The notes below the pieces were generated by a model, which did no database searches, was not told where the DNA came from, and saw nothing but the letters and a program-made list of their open reading frames with translations. A stretch of DNA of 64,000 nucleotides, taken from Methylorubrum salsuginis (GTDB lineage Bacteria > Pseudomonadota > Alphaproteobacteria > Rhizobiales > Beijerinckiaceae). Where the stretch lies: positions 302,600-366,599 of the forward strand of contig NZ_FOSV01000001.1 in NCBI RefSeq assembly GCF_900114375.1, written 5' to 3'. A program made the translations under genes and the position numbers. How positions within the stretch are numbered: position 1 is the first letter of the stretch; each line of letters starts with the position of its first letter. Positions 14,945-23,719 of this stretch are shown one piece after another.

Positions 14945-15529
14945 ATGCGGGACCTCGTCATGATCTTTGCCAGAGAAACGCTTCGGTACGTCTTCGTCAG
15001 CGCGGCAAACCAAATTCCTCGATTTCATACATTGGACTTCGTCAGAACCTCGATCCTTCGATGGGCAGGGCTGAAGATCGGCGAAAAGAGCCGTATATCC
15101 GGACACCTTGTGCTTGAGTTCAGCCTTCGGCGCGCAACCGTGAAGCATATATCGATCGGAAATGACTGCTTTTTAGGGTATAATTGTAGAATTTCTGCAT
15201 CGAAGGCGGAGGTATGTATCGGAAACAAGTGTAATATTGGGCCCAATGTTTCGATAGAAACGGCGGGTCATTGGTTCAATCGGAAGGCAGACAAAAGGCA
15301 TTCCTATCACAAGCCGGTGACGATCGAGGACAATGTCTGGATCGGGGCGGGATGTATCATCTTGCCCGGCGTGACGATCGGCCGGAACTCCATCGTCGCG
15401 GCGGGAGCCGTGGTGGCCAAGGATGTCGCCGAAGGGGTTCTGGTCGGCGGGGTCCCGGCCAGGACCATCAAGACACTGTCCGACTTCCCGGCAAACGCGT
15501 TTCCAGCCTTGGCCGAGGCGGTGGCTTAG
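14945..15529 (+). CDS. Left-handed beta-helix O-acetyltransferase
   Basis: A 194-residue LbH/NodL-CysE-type acyltransferase with hexapeptide repeats (IGNDCFLGYNCRIS, IGNKCNIGPNVSI, IEDNVWIGAGCIILPGVTIG) and the usual tail VVAKDVAEGVLVGGVPAR. It probably uses acetyl-CoA to O-acetylate a sugar of the EPS. The start may be ATG 14945 or ATG 14960. The first two thirds are richer in A+T (e.g. around 15170-15250) than the final third, which suggests acquisition or a mosaic origin. Confidence 0.85.
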   Translation: MRDLVMIFARETLRYVFVSAANQIPRFHTLDFVRTSILRWAGLKIGEKSRISGHLVLEFSLRRATVKHISIGNDCFLGYNCRISASKAEVCIGNKCNIGPNVSIETAGHWFNRKADKRHSYHKPVTIEDNVWIGAGCIILPGVTIGRNSIVAAGAVVAKDVAEGVLVGGVPARTIKTLSDFPANAFPALAEAVA

Positions 15530-15955
15530 CGTCTCTCACAAAATGCCCGCCGCGCTGTCGCGCTTGAAGACAACACCGACGGTGAACGGGCGCTTTGTGA
15601 GGCACTCCTCGGATGTCGAACGGTCGGATGAATGAGCGTCTGAGTCGTCGAACGCCCGCTCGCCTTGACCCACCGCTGCCGACCGCCGGGAGAAGATTGC
15701 GAACGCCAAGCTAATACAATGTTAAGTGTTCAAATGGTCAGCTTCGTCTGACTTGAGCTTGAACATCTCACCCGGTGAACAGCCGGGTTATAATACGCTC
15801 TCGGGCCGAGAGCATGTTTTCGGCACTCGATTCTCCGAACGCAGCGACCGCGCCTGCCGTAACCAAATTGATATGTGGCCAGCATCTTGCTTTGCCTTCC
15901 TTGCGGCGAAAAATTCATCGCGAGATAGCTGGTCACATATTTTGGCAGTGCCGTT
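15530..15955. other. Intergenic region, no gene seen
   Basis: About 425 bp between two acyltransferase genes. Small hairpins occur around 15770-15790 (ACCCGG/CCGGGT) and 15798-15816 (CTCTCGG/CCGAGAG). No ribosome-binding site is evident before the next gene's TTG start. Confidence 0.4.
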
Positions 15956-17053
15956 TTGAACAATAGATCAAAAACTACGGGCAACCACTATGCAGCACTT
16001 GATGCATTGCGTGGCATTGCTGCAATTTCAGTGTTGTTCTATCATTTTCACGAATGGCTTGGTCAGAAATGGCTTGCGCCGAATGCAAGATTTGCAGTCG
16101 ATTTCTTTTTTTGCCTCAGCGGCTATGTTTTGTCCGCAGCTTATGTCCATCGGATAGGTTGCGATTTGAAAAAATTCGATTTAATAAGGACAAGACTGAT
16201 AAGGCTTATGCCAATTATATTTCTTGGTACTGCGATAAGTGCCCTGTACTATGCTGTGCGTATTTTAGTCCTCAAATATCCTTTGGATCCGGGCCTGCTC
16301 TCGTTCGCCACTTTGCTGGGACTGCTCAATTTGCCGTTTTTCGATGCCCCAAAAATCATCGGCGGCCCACAGGTTTTCCCGCTTAATGGACCTCAATACA
16401 CCTTGTTTCTTGAGCTGGTGGTAAATTTATTCTGGATCATGACGTATCGGTATAGTGCAATTAAAATAAATATTGCCATAATACTAATTAGCGTTGTGTT
16501 GATGTTTTATTGCGGTGTTGGCGGCGACACAGCGGAAACTTTCTGGATGGGGTTTCCCCGAGTATTTGGTGCGTACTACCTAGGAGTTATTGCATTTGAG
16601 CTTGATAGCCAATTTCGTCAATTGAGTTTACGGCAGATTAGGGCCTTATTCGCTGCATCATGCATTACAACATTGTCAATTTTTTACTGGCCGACATCCT
16701 TGCCAAATGGCGTGGGGATCATATGGGGTTTTGCCTTATCTCCTGTTATCATTGTCTGCGGTGCACGCCTGAATTTGAGCGGATCGATCCGTTGGGCAAG
16801 TAATTTTCTTGGGCAAATTTCGTATCCTGTTTATGCCTTGCAATTCCCTGTGTTTCTTTGGATGAATGGAGTTTATCAGCAGCTACTCGGATGCCGCAAT
16901 TCGGGTGCTTTAATGGTGATTGTCACCATAGCCTTGCTATGCGTTTCTTGGGTTGTATTGCGTTATTACGATGTTCCTGTGAGGCGTTTTTTGATGCGCC
17001 TCAACAAAAACGGTCGGCTGGAGCCTGCTGGTGTGGAGCAGCGGATGCTTTAG
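15956..17053 (+). CDS. Acyltransferase 3 family membrane protein (OafA/ExoZ type)
   Basis: A 365-residue protein of the acyltransferase 3 family with about 10 hydrophobic segments. The N-terminal signature is present: YAALDALRGIAAISVLFYHF with its invariant histidine, then RFAVDFFFCLSGYVLS and RTRLIRLMPI. These enzymes O-acetylate exported or lipid-linked glycans; ExoZ does this for succinoglycan. The frame opens just after a stop at 15926 and the only plausible start is TTG 15956, without a good Shine-Dalgarno. Base composition is strikingly AT-rich for this window, with codons such as ATA and TTA common, so recent horizontal transfer is likely. Confidence 0.85.
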   Translation: MNNRSKTTGNHYAALDALRGIAAISVLFYHFHEWLGQKWLAPNARFAVDFFFCLSGYVLSAAYVHRIGCDLKKFDLIRTRLIRLMPIIFLGTAISALYYAVRILVLKYPLDPGLLSFATLLGLLNLPFFDAPKIIGGPQVFPLNGPQYTLFLELVVNLFWIMTYRYSAIKINIAIILISVVLMFYCGVGGDTAETFWMGFPRVFGAYYLGVIAFELDSQFRQLSLRQIRALFAASCITTLSIFYWPTSLPNGVGIIWGFALSPVIIVCGARLNLSGSIRWASNFLGQISYPVYALQFPVFLWMNGVYQQLLGCRNSGALMVIVTIALLCVSWVVLRYYDVPVRRFLMRLNKNGRLEPAGVEQRML

Positions 17054-17224
17054 TTCAAGTCCTTGGTCGCTTTGCAGCGGTTACGATAGGACCAAAGATC
17101 ATATTAAGATATCGACAGCCATATCCGGCTGGGTTGTATCGGGCCGACAGCTCTCTGTCGGTTCGTCGCGTCCGGAGCTGCCCCCGGCGCATCACGATAA
17201 AGCTGCTTCCTTGCGCGAGTGCCC

Positions 17225-17902
17225 TCACCGCCGGATGGCGGTGAGCATCGGCGAGGCGTGGCGGACCGCGAAGCCGAAGGTTTCCAGCTTCTCGACGATC
17301 TCGCGCTCGCAGCGCCCCTCGACCGTGTGGAGTTCCATCGTGATCTGACGGACCCCCGCGATCGACGCGTGGTCCAAGCCGTCGAAGATGTCGTATTCCG
17401 CGCCCTCGCAATCGATCTTCAGGAGCGCGACCGGGCCACCCACGGAGCGCAGGACGGACGTGATCGCCGCCGCCTTGACGGTGACCGGGCGGGTGCCCTC
17501 GCTCACGCGCTGGTCGATGCTCGAATAGGCGGTGGTGAGCGACGAGCGCTTCTGCAGGAGCAGGAGGATCTCGCCGTCCTCGCCCGCAACCGCCTCGTTG
17601 CGCACGGCGACGTTGCCGAGGGCGTTGATCGCCACGTTGCGGGCGAGGCGCGCGCAGACATCGGGGTTCGGCTCGAAGGCGATGACGCGGCCGGTCGGCC
17701 CGACCTTGCGGGCGGCCAGCACGGTGAACGATCCGAAATTCGCCCCGATATCGATCACCGTATCGCCCTCGCGAACGGTGATCCCATGGTCGAAATAATC
17801 CTCGCGGATGACGTTCTCGTAGAGCGTGTACCATTCATGGCACCCGGCCTGGAGATCGAAGCGCAGGCCGGCGCATTCCGCCCGGTAGTCCGAGCGCTTC
17901 AC
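17225..17902 (-). CDS. FkbM family methyltransferase (probably 5'-frameshifted)
   Basis: The 225 residues from GTG 17902 hold an FkbM domain: VIDIGANFGSFTVLAA (SAM motif I), VIAFEPNP, and LLKIDCEGAEYDIF near the C-terminus. FkbM enzymes are O-methyltransferases, often found in glycan clusters. The GTG has no ribosome-binding site. In the other frame, a GTG at 17988 with GGAGAG 10 nt upstream encodes 22 residues (17920-17988) that would run smoothly into this frame if one base were added in the G run at 17923-17927. The intact protein would be about 254 residues. It is either a disrupted gene, a slippage-controlled gene or a sequencing error. Confidence 0.75.
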   Translation of the reverse strand: MKRSDYRAECAGLRFDLQAGCHEWYTLYENVIREDYFDHGITVREGDTVIDIGANFGSFTVLAARKVGPTGRVIAFEPNPDVCARLARNVAINALGNVAVRNEAVAGEDGEILLLLQKRSSLTTAYSSIDQRVSEGTRPVTVKAAAITSVLRSVGGPVALLKIDCEGAEYDIFDGLDHASIAGVRQITMELHTVEGRCEREIVEKLETFGFAVRHASPMLTAIRR

Positions 17903-17919
17903 GCGCAGGAGATCGAGGA

Positions 17920-17988
17920 TCAGGGGGCCGGAGCGCCGCTGGCCCCGTAGATGCGGCGGACCTGCTCGATTTTGGCCTGGATGTTCAC
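17920..17988 (-). pseudogene. Displaced 5' end of the FkbM gene
   Basis: A short ORF from GTG 17988 to TGA at 17920-17922, with GGAGAG about 10 nt upstream of the GTG. It encodes a helical N-terminus (VNIQAKIEQVRRIYG). The stop falls immediately after a five-base C run on the coding strand, and a +1 insertion there restores one long frame with the FkbM domain. Confidence 0.5.
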
Positions 17989-18022
17989 GGGGCGGCGGCT
18001 CTCCGATGAACGGGACGGTCGG

Positions 18023-19351
18023 TCAGGCGGGCAAAGCGGCCCGCGCCGGCGAGAGGCCCGCCGAGAGGGCCGTGGCGTAGGCGTCGAGCAGGGCGTCGGT
18101 CCAGCCCTGCGCGCTGTGGCCGAGATCGGCCGTCCGGGTGAAGGCGTTGCGGCTCATCTGCTCGGTCAGCGCGTCGTCGCCCGCCAGCCGCGCCATGGCC
18201 CCGGCCAGCGCCGCCTCGTCGCGCGGGTCGCAGGCGAGCCCGGCCTCGCGGGCCACGATGTCGGCGGCGAGCAGCGCTTGGTCCGTCAGGATCACCGGCA
18301 GGCCGCTCCACAGGGCCTCGCCCGCCACGAGTCCGTAGGGCTCCGGGTAACGCGAGGGCATGACCAGTGCGCGGGCGTCGCAGACGAGGCGCGCCACCGT
18401 CTCGGCCGGCTGGCGGCCGGGAAACACGACCTCGGGATGGGCGCGCCGCAGCGTCTCGAGGAGCGGCCCGTCGCCGATCACCATGAGCGGGACGCCCGCC
18501 CTCCGCGCGGCCCGGGCCGCGAGGTCGGGGCCCTTCTCCTCGTTCAGACGTCCGACGAACACGAAGGTGCGGTTGCCCTCGGCCGCGATCCGGGTGGGGC
18601 TCCAGGGCGTGATCGGGTTCGGGAGCGTGGTGATCGATTCGTCCGGCACGCCGCCGCGGACCAGCAGCGGTCGCATCGCCGCGTGGATGGCCAGGACGCG
18701 CGGGCCCCCGCCCCGATAGTGCAGGGTTCGGGCCTGCACCGTTTGGCGCGCCACCCGCCAGAGCTTGTGGGCGTAGCTGCGGCGGTCGCATTGCGTCGTG
18801 AGGCAGGCGAGGCCCAGCGGCACGTGCGGACAGGCCTCGCCCTGCCGGAACAAGGCGTAGGCGCCGTTCGGGCAGGTGAGGAAGAAGTCGTGTGCGCTCA
18901 CGAACAACCGCTCGCGCACGGGCTCGAGCGCCCGGAACACGGAGGGCGAGAGGATCTGGCTCCAGGTATGGAGATGGTAGACCGTACCGGGATCGTCCTG
19001 GCGGATCAGGTCGCCGACGAGATCGAGGGTGGCCGGGTTGTAGAGGCCGCGGCGCAGGCTCGCCAGGGCGCCCGCTTCGAGCAGCCGCCGGCCTCCGAGC
19101 GCGTGGACCGGGATGCCGGCCTCGTCGAGGACGGGATTCCGGCCCTCGTCGCCGGCGAGGTAGGTGACCGGGAGGCCGCGCGCGCGCAGGAGGCCCGCGC
19201 TCAGCAGCGCGAGGCCCGTGGCGCCGCCGAAGGCGAGGGAGCGGTCGTTGATCACGACGACGCGGCTCGGCATCGGGCCGGATTCCCTCCGACGTGCCGG
19301 CACGGCCTCGTCGGCGTGGGCAGGCGCGGCGGCGGCGGGCAGAGCGCTCAT
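18023..19351 (-). CDS. Glycosyltransferase family 4 (GT-B fold)
   Basis: A 442-residue retaining glycosyltransferase. The N-terminal domain starts at about residue 30 (RVVVINDRSLAFGGATG); the C-terminal domain contains FVFVGRLNEEKGPDLAARA, VMPSRYPEPYGLVAGEALWSG and a donor-site EP(x)GLVAGE element. It probably transfers a nucleotide-activated sugar to the lipid-linked EPS intermediate. The first 26 residues precede the fold, so an internal ATG at residue 27 (MPSRVVV) may be the true start. Its 5' end overlaps the pyruvyl transferase stop by 4 bp, so the two are coupled. Confidence 0.85.
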   Translation of the reverse strand: MSALPAAAAPAHADEAVPARRRESGPMPSRVVVINDRSLAFGGATGLALLSAGLLRARGLPVTYLAGDEGRNPVLDEAGIPVHALGGRRLLEAGALASLRRGLYNPATLDLVGDLIRQDDPGTVYHLHTWSQILSPSVFRALEPVRERLFVSAHDFFLTCPNGAYALFRQGEACPHVPLGLACLTTQCDRRSYAHKLWRVARQTVQARTLHYRGGGPRVLAIHAAMRPLLVRGGVPDESITTLPNPITPWSPTRIAAEGNRTFVFVGRLNEEKGPDLAARAARRAGVPLMVIGDGPLLETLRRAHPEVVFPGRQPAETVARLVCDARALVMPSRYPEPYGLVAGEALWSGLPVILTDQALLAADIVAREAGLACDPRDEAALAGAMARLAGDDALTEQMSRNAFTRTADLGHSAQGWTDALLDAYATALSAGLSPARAALPA

Positions 19352-20712
19352 GCGTGCGCCTCACGGCGGGTCGCGGCGCCGGCCCCGGCGCCCGTCCGCA
19401 GCGCCTCGGCGAGAACGGCGATGTCCGCGCGGGCCTCGTCGAGGATCGCGGCGTGGCGGCGGCGGTCGAGCCCCTCGCGCAGGCCGCGCTCGGCCAGCGC
19501 CAGCACGGTCTCGGGGGCCTCGCGGCCGGCGGTGCGGACGAAGTCGCCGCGCCCGACGAGCTCGAAGAAGCTGACGAGCTTGCGGTCCCAGGTGAAGCCG
19601 ATCTGGGGGATGCCGTAGGAATAGGCCGCGATGTTGGCGTGGAGCCGGTGGGCCATCAGCAGGTCGAGGCCCGACACGAAGGTCGCGAGCTCGCTCGGGT
19701 TGCGGAAGCGCGGGGCGAAGGTCATCGCCGGCCCGCCGGCCGGGGCGGCCTCGGCCAGGGTCGGGCGCAGGCGGCGCAGATAGGCCTCGTCCTCCGGGCT
19801 GCCGTTGGTGAAGACATCGACGGCCCATCCCCGCGCGACGCAGCCGCGGACCAGCGCGGCATACCACGCGGTCAGGTCGCGCTCGCTCACCGCCGCCTCG
19901 TCGGAATGGTAGCGCAGGGTGGTCGGATGCGTGAGGCCGAGGCCGATCCGCGGCGTCGTGCCCGGCCTGCGGACCTGCGGCACGTGGCGGGCGACCAGCA
20001 GGCCGGGATCGTGCACCACCCGCGCCGGGGGCGCGCCGGACGGACCGAGCCGGCGGTTCCAGATCTCGGCGGAGCGCGCGTCCCTCACCGAGGCGTCGAG
20101 GATGCGCGTGCCCGCCAGCGCGCGGCGGAACAGGGCGGCCCCGGTCTCGGACCAGTTGTCGGCCGCGCCGACGGCGAACACCGCGGTCGGGATGCCGGCG
20201 GCGCGCAATTCGCCCCAGGCGGCCTCGATCTTGAGCGGGAAATTGAGGTCGGCGTCGCTGAACAGGTTGCCGCCGCCGGTCACAGCGGCGTCGATGCCGG
20301 CGAGCCGCGCGCGCCAGACCGGGCGTTGCCGGCTCATGGAGCGGCCGAGCAGCGTGCGCGCGATGCCGTGGCGCACGGGGGTCGGGCAGCTCTGAAGCAG
20401 GCGCAACGCCGTCCCCCGCAGGCGCCCGCCCTCGACGTAGTCCGTGCGGCCGGCCAGATCGAAGGCCTCCACGGTGAGGCCGGGCAGGACGCGCTTGAGC
20501 TCGGCCTCGATGCATTCCGCGAGGAGGCCGTCGCCCAGGTTCGGGCTGTACTTGACGTTGAAGAGGCCGATCCGCAGTCCCCCCGCCCGATGCTCCGCGC
20601 GGGATCCGGGCCCGATCCCGTCGGATCGGGAGGCCTCACGGGGCTCCGTCGCCGCGCATGCCGCCGCCGGACCGGTGTCGATGTCGTCGAGAAGCGCCCT
20701 AGGCCGATGCAC
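19348..20712 (-). CDS. Polysaccharide pyruvyl transferase family protein
   Basis: A 454-residue protein with a polysaccharide pyruvyl transferase domain (PF04230 type) from about residue 46: IGLFNVKYSPNLGDGLLAE, then VTGGGNLFSD and LDLLMAHRLHANIAAYS. Such enzymes add ketal-linked pyruvate from phosphoenolpyruvate to EPS sugars, giving negative charge. GTG 20712 is supported by GGAGG 8 nt upstream and lies inside the end of the Wzc-like gene (14-bp overlap). The 45-residue N-terminal extension is low-complexity and not part of the fold. Confidence 0.85.
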   Translation of the reverse strand: MHRPRALLDDIDTGPAAACAATEPREASRSDGIGPGSRAEHRAGGLRIGLFNVKYSPNLGDGLLAECIEAELKRVLPGLTVEAFDLAGRTDYVEGGRLRGTALRLLQSCPTPVRHGIARTLLGRSMSRQRPVWRARLAGIDAAVTGGGNLFSDADLNFPLKIEAAWGELRAAGIPTAVFAVGAADNWSETGAALFRRALAGTRILDASVRDARSAEIWNRRLGPSGAPPARVVHDPGLLVARHVPQVRRPGTTPRIGLGLTHPTTLRYHSDEAAVSERDLTAWYAALVRGCVARGWAVDVFTNGSPEDEAYLRRLRPTLAEAAPAGGPAMTFAPRFRNPSELATFVSGLDLLMAHRLHANIAAYSYGIPQIGFTWDRKLVSFFELVGRGDFVRTAGREAPETVLALAERGLREGLDRRRHAAILDEARADIAVLAEALRTGAGAGAATRREAHA

Positions 20713-22390
20713 GGATGCGCCTCCAGGCGGTGCGAGACTGCGCCGGATCGTTGAGGACGATCCCCAGGACGCGACAATGGGTCGAGCCGAGGGCGCGGAT
20801 CGCGTCCGCGAGCTCGTCGAGCTTCGTCCGGTCGAGGTGGGCGACGAGGACGATGCCGGTCAGCATCGGCCCGATCGCCTGAGCGTCGGCGGACGCGTCG
20901 AGCGGCGGCAGATCGAGGACGAGGGGCCTCTTGCCGCCGAACCGCGCCAGCGCCGCGCGCAACGCCTGCGTTCCGAGGAAGGCGTCGGGGTGGGCCGTCC
21001 GCCCGGCCGCGACGGCGGGCACGAAGCTGAGCGAGGCGTCGAGCGGGACTTCCGGGAGGTCCGCGTCGGTGCCGCAGGAGAGGGCGAAGTCTTCGAGCCC
21101 GGCCGTCGCCTGCGGGGCGAAGCGGCGGGTGAGTTCGGGCTCGCGCAGATCGGCATCCACCAGCACCACCCGGTCGCCCGATGCCGAGACCAGGCGGGCG
21201 AGATGGGCGCTGAGCGTGCTGCAGCCCGTGCCCTTCCGACAGGCGACGAAGCCGATCGAGACGGAGCGGGACGCGCCCTCGGAAGAGAACAGGACGGTGC
21301 GCAACTGGCTGAGGGCGAGGGCGAACGCGGCGTCGCGCCGCTTGGGGGTTGCGGTCTCCATCAGCCGCCCGCCCTTGAAGCGCGGGACGAGGAAACATTC
21401 GAGACCGAACACGCGTCGGATCTGGGCCGGCGAGCGCACGGTGCGGTCGAAGCTGTGCAGGACCGCGATGCCGCCGACGCCGCTGACGAGGCCGAAGAAG
21501 GCGCCGAGCAGGAGGATCAGCTTGGTCTGCGGATAAGCCGCCACGAGGGGCCGCAACGCCGCGCCGACGATGCGGGCATCCGAGTCCGGGAACTGGAAGT
21601 CGGTGATCACACCGGTGGCGACGGCCTCGTCGGCCGCCTTCCTCTGGGCCTGGATCAGGGCGATCCGGCCCTGCAGGAACTCGGTGCCGCGCTGGTCCGA
21701 GGCGGCGCGGACCAGCACTTGGTCGCGGATATAGGCGGCCGCGATGGCGTTCGTCAGGCGGGCGGTATCCTGCGGCGTCAGGCCCCGGAAGGACACTTCG
21801 AGAACGTAGGATTGTCCCAGCCGCTTGACCTGGACCCGATCGGAGAAGTTCTGGAACGCGATCTCGCGGGCGCGCATCGCCTTTTCTTCGGGCGTGAGCG
21901 GCGGTGGGGCCGGCAGCGGGAGCAGGGCGAGGAGGCGGTCGAGGGTCCGGCGAAGGAAGCCGGGCGGCTTCTCCGCGTAGGCCGGATCGGTGTCGAGGCC
22001 GAGCGTGTCGAAGACGTAGCGCAGGTTGCGCGCCGATTGGATGACCTGCACCTGGCTCTCCGCCTGGGCGCTGTCGAGCGTCGGGGCGGTCGCGGCGGCG
22101 GCGGCGGCCGCATCGGCCCCCGGCGGCAGGCGCACCCGCGGTTCCAGCGCGATCTGCGCCGCGGCCCTGAATTCGGGATCGGCGATCAGCACGTAGGCGA
22201 CGCCGGCGGCCGTACAGACCAGGACCCAGAGCGCGAGAGGGACCGCCCGCCGCCGGATCGCGGCGATCAGGTCGCCGATCAGCGTGGTCTCGAGATCGTG
22301 CCCGGGCCCGCCGGGGTCGATCGGTTCGCGCCCGGCGCGCGCGTCGTCGTGCGGGTCGTCCGGGCGGACGAAGAAGGGGGTGTAGTTCAT
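20699..22390 (-). CDS. Wzc/ExoP-like chain-length protein with a degenerate BY-kinase domain
   Basis: 563 residues. The N-terminal Wzz-like region has membrane segments at about 50-70 and 295-315 with a periplasmic loop; the C-terminal cytoplasmic domain resembles a bacterial tyrosine kinase. Walker A' is good (VVLVDADLREPE) and a Walker B-like LVLDLPPLD is present. The P-loop reads KGTGCSTLS, with Cys where the nucleotide-binding Lys is expected, and there is no C-terminal tyrosine cluster. It probably sets EPS chain length with Wzy and the ExoF-like exporter, but may not autophosphorylate. The ATG overlaps the upstream glycosyltransferase stop (ATGA). Confidence 0.85.
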   Translation of the reverse strand: MNYTPFFVRPDDPHDDARAGREPIDPGGPGHDLETTLIGDLIAAIRRRAVPLALWVLVCTAAGVAYVLIADPEFRAAAQIALEPRVRLPPGADAAAAAAATAPTLDSAQAESQVQVIQSARNLRYVFDTLGLDTDPAYAEKPPGFLRRTLDRLLALLPLPAPPPLTPEEKAMRAREIAFQNFSDRVQVKRLGQSYVLEVSFRGLTPQDTARLTNAIAAAYIRDQVLVRAASDQRGTEFLQGRIALIQAQRKAADEAVATGVITDFQFPDSDARIVGAALRPLVAAYPQTKLILLLGAFFGLVSGVGGIAVLHSFDRTVRSPAQIRRVFGLECFLVPRFKGGRLMETATPKRRDAAFALALSQLRTVLFSSEGASRSVSIGFVACRKGTGCSTLSAHLARLVSASGDRVVLVDADLREPELTRRFAPQATAGLEDFALSCGTDADLPEVPLDASLSFVPAVAAGRTAHPDAFLGTQALRAALARFGGKRPLVLDLPPLDASADAQAIGPMLTGIVLVAHLDRTKLDELADAIRALGSTHCRVLGIVLNDPAQSRTAWRRIRASA

Positions 22391-23292
22391 AGGGAGGCGG
22401 CCCGTTCCGGGGTCAGGCGCATGCGCAGCAGGTCGCAGGCGGCGATGAGGTTTCCGGCGAGGCGCCCGCGACGGTCGACATAGGGCTCGGGCCGGGCCGA
22501 CTTCGCGAGGTTGGACGCGACGTTGCGGGCGATCTGGCGCACCAGCTGGGCGGTCGTCATCGTGCTCTTCCGGTACATGTAGACCGGGTTCATCACCTGG
22601 GAGTAGCCGAGCTTGCGCCCGGACACCCGGCCGCCCTTGACGCCGAGATGGACGCCGGTCGCGGTCCCGAGCTTGATCAGCCGGCCGCCGCGCTGCTCGA
22701 CGCGGGTTCCGAAGTCGCGGTCCTCCAGCCAGCCGTAGAGGACGAGCCGCTCGTCGAACCGCAGCCCCTCGATCGCCGCGCAGCGGAAGGCCATGTTGCA
22801 GCCGTAGGGGCTGTAGCCCGGGATCACCCAGTCGCTCGTGGCCGGATCGTGGGCGGCGATGTGCGCCAGCGCCTCCTCCCGGGTGAGGCCGGGCCCGAGG
22901 ATGCCGTCGGCCAGCACGTGGCCGGTGATGCAGGCGAGCCCCGGCTCGACGCGGAAGGCCCGCGACACGGTCTCGATCCAGCGGGGATCGGGATAGAAGT
23001 CGTCGTCGAAGAAGACGACCCAATCCGTGCCGTCCGGCAGCGCCCGCAGGATGCCGTTGCGCTGCCGGGCGAGGCCCGGCTGTTCGTAGACCACCGTCAC
23101 GTCCGCCCGCGCGGCGACCGCGCCGACATCGGCCGGGCCCGTGCAGCAGACGATGATCGTGTGCGGCTTGAGGGTCTGGCGGGCGAGATGGTCGAGCATC
23201 GCCGCGAGTTGATCCGGGCGACCGCGGGTCGCGATGCCGACGCAGACGCGCGCCGGCTCGGTGTCGGTGCTGTGGAGGGGCCTGATGCTCAT
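22387..23292 (-). CDS. Glycosyltransferase family 2 (GT-A fold)
   Basis: 301 residues from ATG 23292. The GT2 fold starts at VCVGIATRGRPDQLAAML; the metal-binding acidic motif is WVVFFDDDFYPDP (about 91-103), and the acceptor-side acidic residues are in LYGWLEDRDFGTR. It is predicted to be an inverting transferase adding one sugar of the repeat unit. The frame remains open upstream, but that part is repeat sequence, so I use the ATG that starts next to the conserved fold. It is coupled to the Wzc-like gene by a 4-bp overlap. Confidence 0.85.
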   Translation of the reverse strand: MSIRPLHSTDTEPARVCVGIATRGRPDQLAAMLDHLARQTLKPHTIIVCCTGPADVGAVAARADVTVVYEQPGLARQRNGILRALPDGTDWVVFFDDDFYPDPRWIETVSRAFRVEPGLACITGHVLADGILGPGLTREEALAHIAAHDPATSDWVIPGYSPYGCNMAFRCAAIEGLRFDERLVLYGWLEDRDFGTRVEQRGGRLIKLGTATGVHLGVKGGRVSGRKLGYSQVMNPVYMYRKSTMTTAQLVRQIARNVASNLAKSARPEPYVDRRGRLAGNLIAACDLLRMRLTPERAASL

Positions 23293-23719
23293 CACCGCTG
23301 GCTTCTCTCGCTGGCATGAAACGATCGGATCCGGCGTCCCGGCCAAGCAATCTGCGTGCGCGCCGCCGCCGCGCCGGGTGCAGATCCGGATCGCGTCGCG
23401 ATCGGGCCGGGGCCTCGCGCGCGCGCCGACGGAGCGGAGGCCGCTCGGTCGAAAGACGGCACGCGGCCGCGAAGACTCGGCGATGCGTCCCGACCCGACG
23501 TGGCCGGGCGCGGCTCTCGAGCATCGTCCCAGACACGGGATCCGGGACGATGTTCTATGGTGTTGTGCCGCATCGGCTTTTTTCCGAAAGCCGGTTTCCA
23601 TCTTTCGGGCCGATGCTCTAGAGCTGCGTCCGATCGCGTTGGGTCGGGACGCATCTCTAAGCCTTTGTTGAGTCGCGCTTTCTTTCGACGAACCGGCATC
23701 CACTTCGTCGGAAAGCGCT
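23293..23719. repeat. Composite array of dispersed palindromic repeats
   Basis: The spacer is largely repeat. On the minus strand, from the upstream gene's stop: type III (23722 to about 23671, TAGAGCGCTTTCCGACGAAG...), a linker containing TTAGAGATGCGTCCCGAC, type I (23632-23566, TCTAGAGCATCGGCCCGAAA then AAAAAAGCCGATGCGGCACA), and type II (about 23556-23518, ACATCGTCCCGGATCC). Type I closely matches 43562-43624. Each unit is an imperfect palindrome and can fold into a hairpin. Confidence 0.7.

Noticed and set aside
20699..23536. A single 945-residue fusion of the Wzc-like protein with upstream sequence
   Set aside because: The upstream third is the GT2 gene read in the wrong frame. The real start is the ATG at 22390 within an ATGA overlap.
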